From Chryseobacterium sp. T16E-39 (GTDB taxonomy: Bacteria > Bacteroidota > Bacteroidia > Flavobacteriales > Weeksellaceae), in NCBI RefSeq assembly GCF_002216065.1, contig NZ_CP022282.1, positions 434,001 to 498,000 on the forward strand: DNA of 64,000 nucleotides. The letters are read 5' to 3'. Below the pieces are notes generated by a model. The model was not told the origin of the DNA. It was given only the letters and a program-made list of their open reading frames with translations, and did not search any database. Positions 17,652-26,365 of this stretch are shown here, piece after piece. Made by a program: the position numbers and the translations under genes. Within the stretch, counting starts at the first letter, position 1. The number at the start of each line of letters is the position of its first letter.

Positions 17652-17669
17652 TGCAACTTTGTTTCGTTA
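17652..17669 (+). promoter_or_regulatory. Zur-like box 3, upstream of alkaline phosphatase
   Basis: TGCAACTTTGTTTCGTTA aligns to boxes 1 and 2 (TGCAACTTAGTTGCGTTA and TGCAACAAAGTTACGATA). It lies 45 nt before the phosphatase start, with a degraded -7-like TATATTG (17685-17691) in between. Confidence 0.62.
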
Positions 17670-17714
17670 TTGATTTTTATTCTTTATATTGCAACGTGAA
17701 ATGTAAATGAAAAA

Positions 17715-19130
17715 ATGGACAGACGTAAATTTCTTAAAGGTTCAGCTTTGCTTTCCGGATTACTTACTATTAATCCGATCGATTTACTGGCCAACCAAAC
17801 GCTAGTCAATCCGAAATCCAACAAAAAGGCCAAAAATATCATCTTTATGGTAAGTGACGGAATGAGTTCCGGAACACTGGCAATGGCTAATCTCTATTCG
17901 CAGAATATCCTTGGGAAAACAGGCAATTGGATTAATCTTTACAAAGAAAATAAAGTGTCCAGAGCATTAATGGATACCGCTTCAGCAAGCTCCATTGTTA
18001 CAGATTCTGCTGCCGCAAGTTCGTCTTTTGGGGGTGGATTTCGCGTGAAAAACGGAGTTTTGAACATCGGAGCAAATGGCGAGAAATATCTTCCCATCTG
18101 GCAAAAGTTTAAGAAAGCGGGTAAAAAGACAGGCTGTGTAACTACAGTAACGATTACCCATGCTACTCCTGCTGGATTTTGTGTGAACTCAGCCAGTAGA
18201 AATGCAGAACCTGAAATAGCTGAGATGTATGCTGAAATTGGTTTCGATGTAATGATGGGTGGGGGAGATGAGTTTTTTAATGCGGCAACAAGGGAGGATA
18301 AGAAGGATGTATATGCGCTGTATAAGCAGAAAGGATATCAAATTCTAAAAACACGTTCCGATCTTCAGAAGGTGGAAAACAATAAGCAGATTCTGGGTGT
18401 TTTCAATAAAGGAGCATTACCTTATTCCATCGACCGGACGAATACACCTGCATTACAAAGTACACCCACACTGGCAGAAATGGCGAAGACAGCGATTGAT
18501 CAGATGAAAGATCATAAAGAAGGTTTTGTGCTTCAGATAGAAGGGGGAAAAGTAGATTGGTCTGCTCATGCCAATGATGTGGCAGCACTTATCCATGATC
18601 AGATTGCTTTTGAAGAGGCTGTAAAAGTAGCTGTAGATTTTGCAGAAAAAGATAAAAATACTTTGGTAATCATCACAACAGATCATGGAAATGCCAATCC
18701 GGGAACGATTTACGGAGCAGATGCTACTAAAAATTTCAATAGTATAGCGAATTATAAATTCACAAATGAGTATGTACTGAATGCTATTCATCCTGATTTT
18801 AATCTTCAACAAACCAAAGACTGGATCTATGAGACCAATAAAATAAGCCTGGCTGATGAAGAGGCCAAAAGCCTTTTAGGCTTTTACACCAATCTTGAAA
18901 AAGAGAGTGGATTGTATAATTATAAGAAGCTTCCGTTTAAGCTCTATTCTGATATTCAGAAAAAGCATAATTCCGTGGGTTGGATCAGTATGGATCATTC
19001 CGGAGATTATGTAGAATTAGCTATGCTTGGACCCGGAAGTGAATTACTGAAACCCTTCGTAAAAAACACAGATTTACATTATATTATGCTGGAAGCAACC
19101 GGACTGTCAGTGAATGCTGATAAGAATTAG
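17715..19130 (+). CDS. Tat-exported alkaline phosphatase (PhoA family)
   Basis: 471 residues. The N-terminus MDRRKFLKGSALLSGLL carries a twin-arginine motif, so export of the folded protein by Tat is likely. The catalytic core shows D48 in MVSDGMS, nucleophile S98 in TDSAAAS, and late metal ligands in TTDHGN and SMDHSGD. The enzyme releases phosphate from monoesters with zinc and magnesium at the site. Zinc dependence and the upstream Zur-like box suggest a link to zinc status; a phytase and its TonB receptor follow on the other strand, together suggesting organic-phosphate scavenging. The gene is monocistronic and ends at a hairpin terminator. Confidence 0.92.
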   Translation: MDRRKFLKGSALLSGLLTINPIDLLANQTLVNPKSNKKAKNIIFMVSDGMSSGTLAMANLYSQNILGKTGNWINLYKENKVSRALMDTASASSIVTDSAAASSSFGGGFRVKNGVLNIGANGEKYLPIWQKFKKAGKKTGCVTTVTITHATPAGFCVNSASRNAEPEIAEMYAEIGFDVMMGGGDEFFNAATREDKKDVYALYKQKGYQILKTRSDLQKVENNKQILGVFNKGALPYSIDRTNTPALQSTPTLAEMAKTAIDQMKDHKEGFVLQIEGGKVDWSAHANDVAALIHDQIAFEEAVKVAVDFAEKDKNTLVIITTDHGNANPGTIYGADATKNFNSIANYKFTNEYVLNAIHPDFNLQQTKDWIYETNKISLADEEAKSLLGFYTNLEKESGLYNYKKLPFKLYSDIQKKHNSVGWISMDHSGDYVELAMLGPGSELLKPFVKNTDLHYIMLEATGLSVNADKN

Positions 19131-19190
19131 GATTTCCAGCATCTTAATTATTTGAATAAATATTTTTTCATATTTATATCTTTTGGTGGA

Positions 19191-19227
19191 AATAAGCCTT
19201 TACTTAATTGTAAAGGCTTATTGTTTT
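19191..19227 (+). terminator. Bidirectional terminator between phosphatase and phytase
   Basis: A 13-bp perfect stem (AATAAGCCTTTAC / GTAAAGGCTTATT) with a 6-nt loop followed by TGTTTT. It lies between convergent genes. Confidence 0.75.
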
Positions 19228-19322
19228 CTATCAGCTTAGAAATATATTTGAAGTAATCAATTTTTATTCTTCAATCATGAATACATTTTACATCAATACG
19301 TTAATACAAAAAATATCCCCCA

Positions 19323-20351
19323 TTATTTCTTCATTTGACTCTTAATCCTTTCTTCAACGGTTCTCCAGTCATAAATATGAAATACTTTACCATTACTCAT
19401 GGCTACAAATATTCCTTTTGGAAATTGAGGCCCCAGGTTTACATTGGTCACTTCAGAACCATCGCTTTCACTTGTCGATACAGGGATTTCTGCAACTTTT
19501 CCTTTTGAAGGATTTTCCCTCAGGTATACATTAAAGGTATCTTTTTGTTGATTGGAAACCAGAATATATCCGGCTGTTGCAGAAGTTGCATATATAGAAA
19601 TTCCTTCTACGTCTGATGTAAAATCTCCCTTCCCGAAAACCAAAAGTTCTTCATTTCCTTTTGATGGATCTGCGTAATATTGATGAACCCCAAACTGCTC
19701 ATCAGAATAATAGATATATCCCAATTCATCATCTACCGCAATGCTTTCGATTTCTTTCAAACCGCTGTATTTACCGAATTTTCGTACAACTTCTCCGGTA
19801 ATTTTTCCTTCTTTCTCGGTCAATTTATATTGCCACAAATAACCATCAGCCGGTCCTGATTTTCTTCCTACAATAGCAAAAATCTCATCTGTTTTAGGAT
19901 TTTTATAAATCGAAATTCCCATGGGTGATCGCTCTTTTTCCCCATCAAAAACACTGAACGAACCTATTTCTTTTAAATCTGGAAGTGAGTACAGCTTCAC
20001 GCTGTTGGTTTCTCTTTCCGTAACGGCAGCGAAATCGACTTTCTTTCCATTGAATGGAAAACCATATTCAAGATCTACATTATTGGGACGTTTTAATCCG
20101 GGAACCTTATTAATGATCTTTCCATTCAGATCAAAAGCATATAATCCTCCATTGGTATCCTTATCGGTTCCAATGATGATACTTTTAGATGCATCCTGAG
20201 GATTGATCCAGATTGCGGGATCATCGGTATCATAACCCACTTGTTCCGTAACAGCGGCAGGTTCTATTTTTTTTCCCAATTCATTTTGCCCGGTACAATT
20301 AATAAGTAATGGGAAAGTTAGTATAGCAATACTTTTATTTAGTTTTATCAT
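19323..20351 (-). CDS. Beta-propeller 3-phytase lipoprotein
   Basis: 342 residues. A lipoprotein-type leader (ILTFPLLINC, cysteine about residue 19) precedes a six-bladed beta-propeller phytase with GYDTDDPAIWINP, GLKRPNNVDLEYGF and a run of acidic calcium- and phosphate-binding residues (DVEGISIY). These enzymes remove phosphate from inositol hexakisphosphate. The start is 12 nt after the stop of a TonB-dependent receptor on the same strand, so the two are co-transcribed as a phytate capture and cleavage unit at the outer membrane. Confidence 0.9.
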   Translation of the reverse strand: MIKLNKSIAILTFPLLINCTGQNELGKKIEPAAVTEQVGYDTDDPAIWINPQDASKSIIIGTDKDTNGGLYAFDLNGKIINKVPGLKRPNNVDLEYGFPFNGKKVDFAAVTERETNSVKLYSLPDLKEIGSFSVFDGEKERSPMGISIYKNPKTDEIFAIVGRKSGPADGYLWQYKLTEKEGKITGEVVRKFGKYSGLKEIESIAVDDELGYIYYSDEQFGVHQYYADPSKGNEELLVFGKGDFTSDVEGISIYATSATAGYILVSNQQKDTFNVYLRENPSKGKVAEIPVSTSESDGSEVTNVNLGPQFPKGIFVAMSNGKVFHIYDWRTVEERIKSQMKK

Positions 20352-20363
20352 TTTCTATTATCA

Positions 20364-23174
20364 TTAAAAATCAAACTTGACACCCATCGTAAATCGAGGT
20401 CTGTAATACTCAACCTGAGTTGTTCTGCTCTGGATTCCCTGGTAATATCTTAACGGTTGATTGGTTAAATTATTAGCTTCGGCAAAAACTCTCAGCTGGC
20501 TGGTAATTTTATAAGAGGCATTCGCATCCAGGAAAAGTTGTTTATCGTAATAACGGTCTTCAAATGAATTTCCCCCCAGCTCATCAATATAAGAAGATGC
20601 ATAATTCATTGAAACCCTTGCAGAGAATCGCTTGTTTTCCCACGAAAGTGATCCGTTGAACATATGAGGAGCAGCTCCCGGTAATCCAACATCTGTTCTT
20701 TCATCACCGGCTTCGTTAGTAATTCCTTTAGCTTTAGATTTAGTGTAGGTATAATTAACATAAACTCCCAAACCTTTCCAGAATGCTCCCGGAATAAAAT
20801 CCAATTGTCTTTGTAAAGCGACTTCAAAACCATAGATGTCTACATTGTCACCATTCCTTTGTTGGGTAAATCTCCAGTTGCTTTCTCCTGCAGGAATTGG
20901 GTTGGTTTGACCTGCAAAATCTCCGGAGAAATCCGCTGCAGTATAATTTTTTCTGGAGTAGGTATAAATAAAGTCCTTCAGGTTTTTGTAAAATAAACCT
21001 CCGGAAAGGATCCCGACAGATTTAAAGTACTTCTCAGCCATGAAATCAAAATTATAAGCATAAGTCGCCTTCAGATTAGGATTTCCGGCAGAGATCAGTT
21101 CATCCGCAGAAATTACACTTAGGAATGGAACCAATGCATAATAATTAGGACGGGCTAAAGCGGTGGTAAAAGCAGCACGAAGAACAAGATTTTGTTCAGG
21201 AACATATTTAAAGGAAATATTCGGTAAAATATTCGTGTACGTATTCTTATTGTTGATTTTTCCTACAAGATCTTCTTCATCCTTCACATAATTTCCGGTA
21301 TAATCTATAGATGTTGTTTCAATACGGGCCCCGGCAATCATTGAGAACTTATCACTGAAATCCTGATCCCATCTGATGTATCCCGCATAAATATGCTCTT
21401 TTGCACTGTAATTGTTGGAAAGAAACTCTTCAGGTTTTAGCTCACCATTAAATAAATTAGGATTAAACAGGTCAAGTCCTCCTAAATAACCGGCATTCAC
21501 GAATGTTCCGGGAACATAGTTGCCTGCCTGGAAATTATGACCATCCAGATAAGTCGTAGGAACAGATAGAAGACTGCCTAAGCTATTCACAGGCTCAAAT
21601 GCATAATAGTCATTATCTCTTTCCTTTTGTTTTAAACGTAAACGGGCTCCGACGCGTAATCTTCCCTTTTGATCCTCAATTACAGAAAATGGGAAACGTA
21701 AATTTACTTTGGCTCCAAATTCCTTTTCTTGTGTAAAACTATTGGAATCGGAAAGATCACTTAATTTGTAACTGCCCAAATTGTCGGCTGCAGTAGGAGT
21801 GATCATTGGTCTTTCAGGATCACTTAAATCACTTAGAAAATTTACATTTTTGCGTTCAAACTCGATATAACGTTCATGAGGTTTTTTCTCACTGGCGGTT
21901 GCATAATTCATTGACCAATCCAAATCGATTTTAGAACCGAGTAAATGTTCTCCTCTTAAGGCATAGTTCTGAACTTTTTGCTTCTCAAGACGCGTGTTAT
22001 CATTATCAGAATCTCCACCCTTGTTTTGTCTTGTCATGCTTCCTGTCCACCCCGTAATTTCAGATTCATCTGCATTATAAGTGGGTTTTATTTTATACCC
22101 AAGAGCATATCGGTTTTCTTTATCGTTCCTGAAATTATACATAGCCGATGCATAAATCTTGTTTTTTGAATTGAATTCATAATCCATATTCAAATCAAAA
22201 CTGTGTCGGATACGATGCTCATTGTAATATCGGACACCCATTTTACTGATGTAGGCTGTTTTTGCTACATCATCAGCAAGACTCCAGGTTGGCTCAATAT
22301 TATCTGATCCAAAATTGTTGTTATTATAAGAAAAGCTGAAAACAGCCCCCAGCTTTTTATTAAGAAAACGGTTTCCATATACAAAACCAGCCGTATAATT
22401 TCCTTTTTCACGGATAGGATTATAACCACCGGCTAGTGTTGCAGAAATTCTCTGCCCGTTAGGGGAAGCTCTTGTGATCAGATTGACAGAACCGCCGATA
22501 GCATCAGCATCCATATCCGGTGTCAATGTTTTATTGACTTCTATCGTTGCAATCATGTCAGACGGAATAAGGTCCATCTGAACATTTCGGTTATCACCTT
22601 CTGCAGAAGGAATACGGTCCCCGTTTAAGGTGACTGAATTTAAATTGGGAGCAAGTCCGCGAATAATCAGATTTCTCGCTTCACCCTGGTCATTTTGTAT
22701 TGTAATACCAGGGACACGCTTCAGTGCATCTCCAATATTGGCGTCGGGAAAACGTCCGATCTGATCTGAGGAGATTACATTCGTAATATTGGCGTTATTT
22801 TTTTGCTTGTTGAGGGCTCTTGCCTGATTCTTTAAGGTTGCTCCGGTTACGACAACCTCCTGGATATTCGTTTCTTTTCTGGTAAAGACAATGTTTTGTT
22901 TTGTATTTTTCTCAGCTTCTACCAATATATTATACTCAGCACTTCCATAACCGAGGTAATCTACTTTCATGGTATAATTTCCTGTCGGAACATTCAGGAA
23001 AACAAAATTTCCGTGTTCATCGGATGTAGTGTAAATATTTCCAGGAGTCAGGGAGATCTTGGCTCCCGGTAACGTAATCTTCGAGTCATCATTGATGTTT
23101 CCGGAAACAGTTCCCGATTGTGCATAAAAATAGATCGATGCGCACAATAAAACAGACGTAAAAATTTTCTTCAC
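20364..23174 (-). CDS. TonB-dependent receptor, probable phytate/organophosphate uptake
   Basis: 936 residues starting at GTG (23172-23174). Signal peptide (MKKIFTSVLLCASIYFYAQ), a carboxypeptidase-regulatory-like domain (about 22-105), a plug (VVVTGATLKN; RVPGITIQNDQ) and a 22-strand barrel ending in MGVKFDF, the aromatic C-terminus needed for outer-membrane insertion. No SusD partner is next to it, so it is a SusD-independent TonB receptor. Co-transcription with a phytase suggests an inositol phosphate or a calcium-phytate complex as substrate. A Pho-box-like repeat lies 52 nt upstream. Confidence 0.9.
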   Translation of the reverse strand: MKKIFTSVLLCASIYFYAQSGTVSGNINDDSKITLPGAKISLTPGNIYTTSDEHGNFVFLNVPTGNYTMKVDYLGYGSAEYNILVEAEKNTKQNIVFTRKETNIQEVVVTGATLKNQARALNKQKNNANITNVISSDQIGRFPDANIGDALKRVPGITIQNDQGEARNLIIRGLAPNLNSVTLNGDRIPSAEGDNRNVQMDLIPSDMIATIEVNKTLTPDMDADAIGGSVNLITRASPNGQRISATLAGGYNPIREKGNYTAGFVYGNRFLNKKLGAVFSFSYNNNNFGSDNIEPTWSLADDVAKTAYISKMGVRYYNEHRIRHSFDLNMDYEFNSKNKIYASAMYNFRNDKENRYALGYKIKPTYNADESEITGWTGSMTRQNKGGDSDNDNTRLEKQKVQNYALRGEHLLGSKIDLDWSMNYATASEKKPHERYIEFERKNVNFLSDLSDPERPMITPTAADNLGSYKLSDLSDSNSFTQEKEFGAKVNLRFPFSVIEDQKGRLRVGARLRLKQKERDNDYYAFEPVNSLGSLLSVPTTYLDGHNFQAGNYVPGTFVNAGYLGGLDLFNPNLFNGELKPEEFLSNNYSAKEHIYAGYIRWDQDFSDKFSMIAGARIETTSIDYTGNYVKDEEDLVGKINNKNTYTNILPNISFKYVPEQNLVLRAAFTTALARPNYYALVPFLSVISADELISAGNPNLKATYAYNFDFMAEKYFKSVGILSGGLFYKNLKDFIYTYSRKNYTAADFSGDFAGQTNPIPAGESNWRFTQQRNGDNVDIYGFEVALQRQLDFIPGAFWKGLGVYVNYTYTKSKAKGITNEAGDERTDVGLPGAAPHMFNGSLSWENKRFSARVSMNYASSYIDELGGNSFEDRYYDKQLFLDANASYKITSQLRVFAEANNLTNQPLRYYQGIQSRTTQVEYYRPRFTMGVKFDF

Positions 23175-23226
23175 TTTACTATATTAATTTTCAGTGTAAA
23201 AATATAATCTGGTTACATGAGTGGCT

Positions 23227-23265
23227 TGAACTTATAGTTAACATTATTTTAAAAAATCATTAACA
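23227..23265 (-). promoter_or_regulatory. Pho-box-like direct repeats
   Basis: On the plus strand hexamers stand at exact 11-nt steps: TGAACT (23227), TTAACA (23238), TTAAAA (23249), TTAACA (23260). On the receptor's strand this reads as 7-nt units (TGTTAAT, TTTTAAA, TGTTAAC) split by 4-nt A/T spacers, the architecture of PhoB/PhoP boxes. The flanking intergenic region (23175-23530) otherwise holds only the GH2 promoter and a palindrome. Confidence 0.5.
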
Positions 23266-23455
23266 AATAACTTTATTGTTGCGAAAATTGTAATGTAATC
23301 ATAAGGTGTTTTAGTTGTTTTTTAAGCTAAATTCAATAAGGTTTTCATAAGCAAACGGACCTTTATATTTCAATGGATGGTATGTAAGAGATGTATCGTT
23401 TTCTGAAAGATTTGATAAACAATAGAAAAATAAGGGATGCCTTTGTAATTTCTAC

Positions 23456-23485
23456 TACATTTGTATTTGTCTCTATGTGAGACAA
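23456..23485 (+). promoter_or_regulatory. Promoter of the GH2 gene with a palindrome at the start site
   Basis: TACATTTG (23456-23463) matches TAnnTTTG. Directly after it, TTGTCTC-TATGT-GAGACAA (23467-23485) is a perfect 7-bp inverted repeat overlapping the expected transcription start, so it could be an operator or a 5' hairpin. I see no clear -33 TTG at 19-21 nt spacing. Confidence 0.5.
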
Positions 23486-23530
23486 TAATAAATCATGAAT
23501 GATTCAAACCTTTTATAGATACTCAAAACC

Positions 23531-26170
23531 ATGAACCCACTAAAAAAACTGATTACAATAATAGTACTCATCCTTCCATTTCTACTATTTTCACAACGTA
23601 TCAAACTGAGCATTAATACATCGTGGCAATTTCACAAAGGAGATGAAAGCAATACGAATGAAAAAGGCTATTGGGAGAAAATTAATATTCCTCATACCTG
23701 GAATGCTGAAGATGTAATGGATGATAACCCCGGCTATTACCGTGGAATTGGTTGGTATCAGAAAGAAATTGATATTCCAAAAGGTTGGAAAGACAAGAAT
23801 ATTTATATCTATTTTGAGGGGGCAAGTCAGGTGGCTGAAGTTTTTGTAAATGGAACAAGTGCCGGAACTCATTTGGGCGGTTATCTTGCTTTTAGTTTTA
23901 ATATCACCCAATTCTTACATGAAGGTAAAAATGAGATTAAGGTGAAATTGGATAATAGCCACAATCCGGATATTCCTCCGCTTGGTGGTGATTTTAGCGT
24001 GTATGGTGGTATCTATCGTGATGTATATCTTATCGCTGTAGATAAAAATCATTTTGACATGGATAATTATGCCAGTAATGGAGTATTTATAAGTACTCCT
24101 GTGGTAAATGATGAATCTGCAACGGTACAGGTGAAAGGAAAGGTGGTTTCTGACAGAAAGGTAAAAGTCAAGACCTATATGTATGATGGGGACGGAAAAG
24201 AAATTGCATTATCAGAAAATAAGCCGGACAAAAATGGAAACTTTAGTATTCAGATAAAAAATATTAAAAAGCCGCACCTCTGGAGTCCAGAAAATCCATA
24301 TTTATATAAAGTCGTTAATGTACTAACAGACGAAATGACCGGAGCAATTTATGATGAAATGATCAACCCTTTAGGGTTCAGATGGTATCATTTTGATGCT
24401 GAAAAAGGATTTTATCTTAATGGGAAACCGTATAAAATTATGGGAGCCAGCCGACATCAGGATTTTAAAGGAATGGGCTCTGCGTTGGTAGATGCGTTAC
24501 ACATTAACGATGTACAATGGCTTAAAAATATGGGCGGCAATTTTCTAAGGGTTTCACATTATCCTCAAGATCCTGCTATTATGGAAGCCTGTGACCGTCT
24601 GGGAATATTAACAGCCGTGGAAACACCCGGCAATAACCAGATTACCGAAAGTGAAACATATGCCCATAATATGCTGGATATGCAGCGTGAAATGATCCGT
24701 CAGAATTATAACCACCCAAGTGTTATCATCTGGAGTTATATGAATGAATCTCTTATCCAGCCACTGTACCAGGATAAAACGCAGGAAAGAGAAAAGTACT
24801 GGAATAACCTTCGGGAGCTTGCGCAGAAAATGGAAGATTTATGCAGGGCTGAAGATCCTGAACGCTACACAATGATTGCTTATCATGGAGATTTTGACTT
24901 ATACAAAAGGGTAGGTCTCATCGATATTCCAAAAGTAGCAGGGTGGAATTTATACCAGGGATGGTATGGTGGCAAGTTTGAAGACTTTGAAACTTTTGTT
25001 TTAAAACATCATAAAGAGTATCCGTCAAAACCCCTGATTATTTCAGAATTTGGTGCCGATTCAGATTATCGCCTTCATAACTTTAAACCCACCGTTTTTG
25101 ATAAAACCCAGGAATATGCCAATCTTTATCATGAAGCTTATCTTAAAACAATTAAAAAATACCCTTTCATAGCTGGTGCCATTGTTTGGAATCTGGTAGA
25201 ATTTGGGAATGAGAGCCGACAGGAGGCGGTACCTCACATTAACAATAAGGGACTGCTGACGACAGACAGAAAACCAAAAGATAGTTATTTTATATATAAA
25301 TCAGCATTGGCCAGCGAACCTTTTGTAAAAATAGGCGGATCCGACTGGTTATATCGAGCCCAGCAAGCAGATGAGGGAAGTGACATTCATGCCACTCAGC
25401 CAGTAATAGTGTATACAAATCAAAAGGAGGTGAAACTCTGGTTAAATGGAAAGTTGCTAGGGACCGAAAATACGAATGATGGTAAAGCTATCTTCACAGC
25501 CATCTTCAAAAATGGAACGAATACACTCAAAGCGATTACCAACGACGGTCAGGAAGATTTTATTTCTATCGATTTTCATGTGATTGCCAATCAGCTAAAA
25601 AGTAAAGAAAATACGTTTTCTACTTTAAATGTCAGCCTGGGAGATCAGAGAATGTTCATGGATGATGTAACCAGGGAAAGCTGGATCCCTGAAAAAGAAT
25701 ATACTGCCGGGAGCTGGGGTTACGTAGGTGGAAATATATATAAAGAAGATGAAAAGGGTGAACGCTATGGTTCGAGAAGAAATATATTGGGAACGGCTTA
25801 TGACGCAATATATGAAACACAGCGTGTAGGATTAAAAGCCTTTAAAGCGGATGTTCCCGATGGTTTGTATGAACTGACATTACATTTTGCTGAACTTTTG
25901 AGCCCTGAGCAGCAGGAAAAACTGGTATATAATCTCGGAAACAATGCCGGTCAGAAAATCCGAATTGGCAGGGGGCGTAGCTTTGATGTATCAGTGAATG
26001 GATTGGTGATTCTTGAAGGTCTTTCTAATGATAATGATCTGGTTCCCATAAAAGCATATCACACAAAAACCACCGTTTTGGTGAAGAACGGACAGGGAAT
26101 AACTGTTGATTTTATCCCTAAACAGGGGGATTCTATTTTAAATGGTTTGCAGATCAGAAAATTGTATTAA
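23531..26170 (+). CDS. Glycoside hydrolase family 2 enzyme (beta-galactosidase-like)
   Basis: 879 residues. A signal peptide (LITIIVLILPFLLFSQ), then the GH2 sugar-binding jelly roll (about 25-190), an immunoglobulin-like domain (to about 290) and a TIM barrel with acid/base E406 in SYMNES and nucleophile E506 in ISEFGAD. After the barrel come a DUF4982-like segment and a C-terminal malectin-like module (about 690-879; LYELTLHFAEL). It would cleave terminal beta-galactosides or related residues in the periplasm or outside. No polysaccharide-utilisation partners (SusC/D) are adjacent, so the substrate is open. Confidence 0.88.
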   Translation: MNPLKKLITIIVLILPFLLFSQRIKLSINTSWQFHKGDESNTNEKGYWEKINIPHTWNAEDVMDDNPGYYRGIGWYQKEIDIPKGWKDKNIYIYFEGASQVAEVFVNGTSAGTHLGGYLAFSFNITQFLHEGKNEIKVKLDNSHNPDIPPLGGDFSVYGGIYRDVYLIAVDKNHFDMDNYASNGVFISTPVVNDESATVQVKGKVVSDRKVKVKTYMYDGDGKEIALSENKPDKNGNFSIQIKNIKKPHLWSPENPYLYKVVNVLTDEMTGAIYDEMINPLGFRWYHFDAEKGFYLNGKPYKIMGASRHQDFKGMGSALVDALHINDVQWLKNMGGNFLRVSHYPQDPAIMEACDRLGILTAVETPGNNQITESETYAHNMLDMQREMIRQNYNHPSVIIWSYMNESLIQPLYQDKTQEREKYWNNLRELAQKMEDLCRAEDPERYTMIAYHGDFDLYKRVGLIDIPKVAGWNLYQGWYGGKFEDFETFVLKHHKEYPSKPLIISEFGADSDYRLHNFKPTVFDKTQEYANLYHEAYLKTIKKYPFIAGAIVWNLVEFGNESRQEAVPHINNKGLLTTDRKPKDSYFIYKSALASEPFVKIGGSDWLYRAQQADEGSDIHATQPVIVYTNQKEVKLWLNGKLLGTENTNDGKAIFTAIFKNGTNTLKAITNDGQEDFISIDFHVIANQLKSKENTFSTLNVSLGDQRMFMDDVTRESWIPEKEYTAGSWGYVGGNIYKEDEKGERYGSRRNILGTAYDAIYETQRVGLKAFKADVPDGLYELTLHFAELLSPEQQEKLVYNLGNNAGQKIRIGRGRSFDVSVNGLVILEGLSNDNDLVPIKAYHTKTTVLVKNGQGITVDFIPKQGDSILNGLQIRKLY

Positions 26171-26236
26171 AAGATATTTCGTATAAAAAAAGGTTGTTTT
26201 TATATAAAAGATGAAATAAAATAAGATTTGAAAATC

Positions 26237-26244
26237 TACTTTTG
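26237..26244 (+). promoter_or_regulatory. -7 element before the serine hydrolase
   Basis: TACTTTTG matches TAnnTTTG, 121 nt before the ATG at 26366. No TTG at the standard -33 distance. Confidence 0.4.
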
Positions 26245-26365
26245 AAAACATAAACAGGAGTAGTGATTGAAGAAAATTTTTGATCATTTTTTATATAACT
26301 TTAAATTTCTAATTGTCATGTATTTATCAATTAAAATATTTGAAATTAATTTTAAGAAAACAACC

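Noticed and set aside
26267..26365. N-terminal extension of the serine hydrolase from a TTG
   Set aside because: It would bury the signal peptide behind 33 residues; ATG 26366 gives a normal leader.
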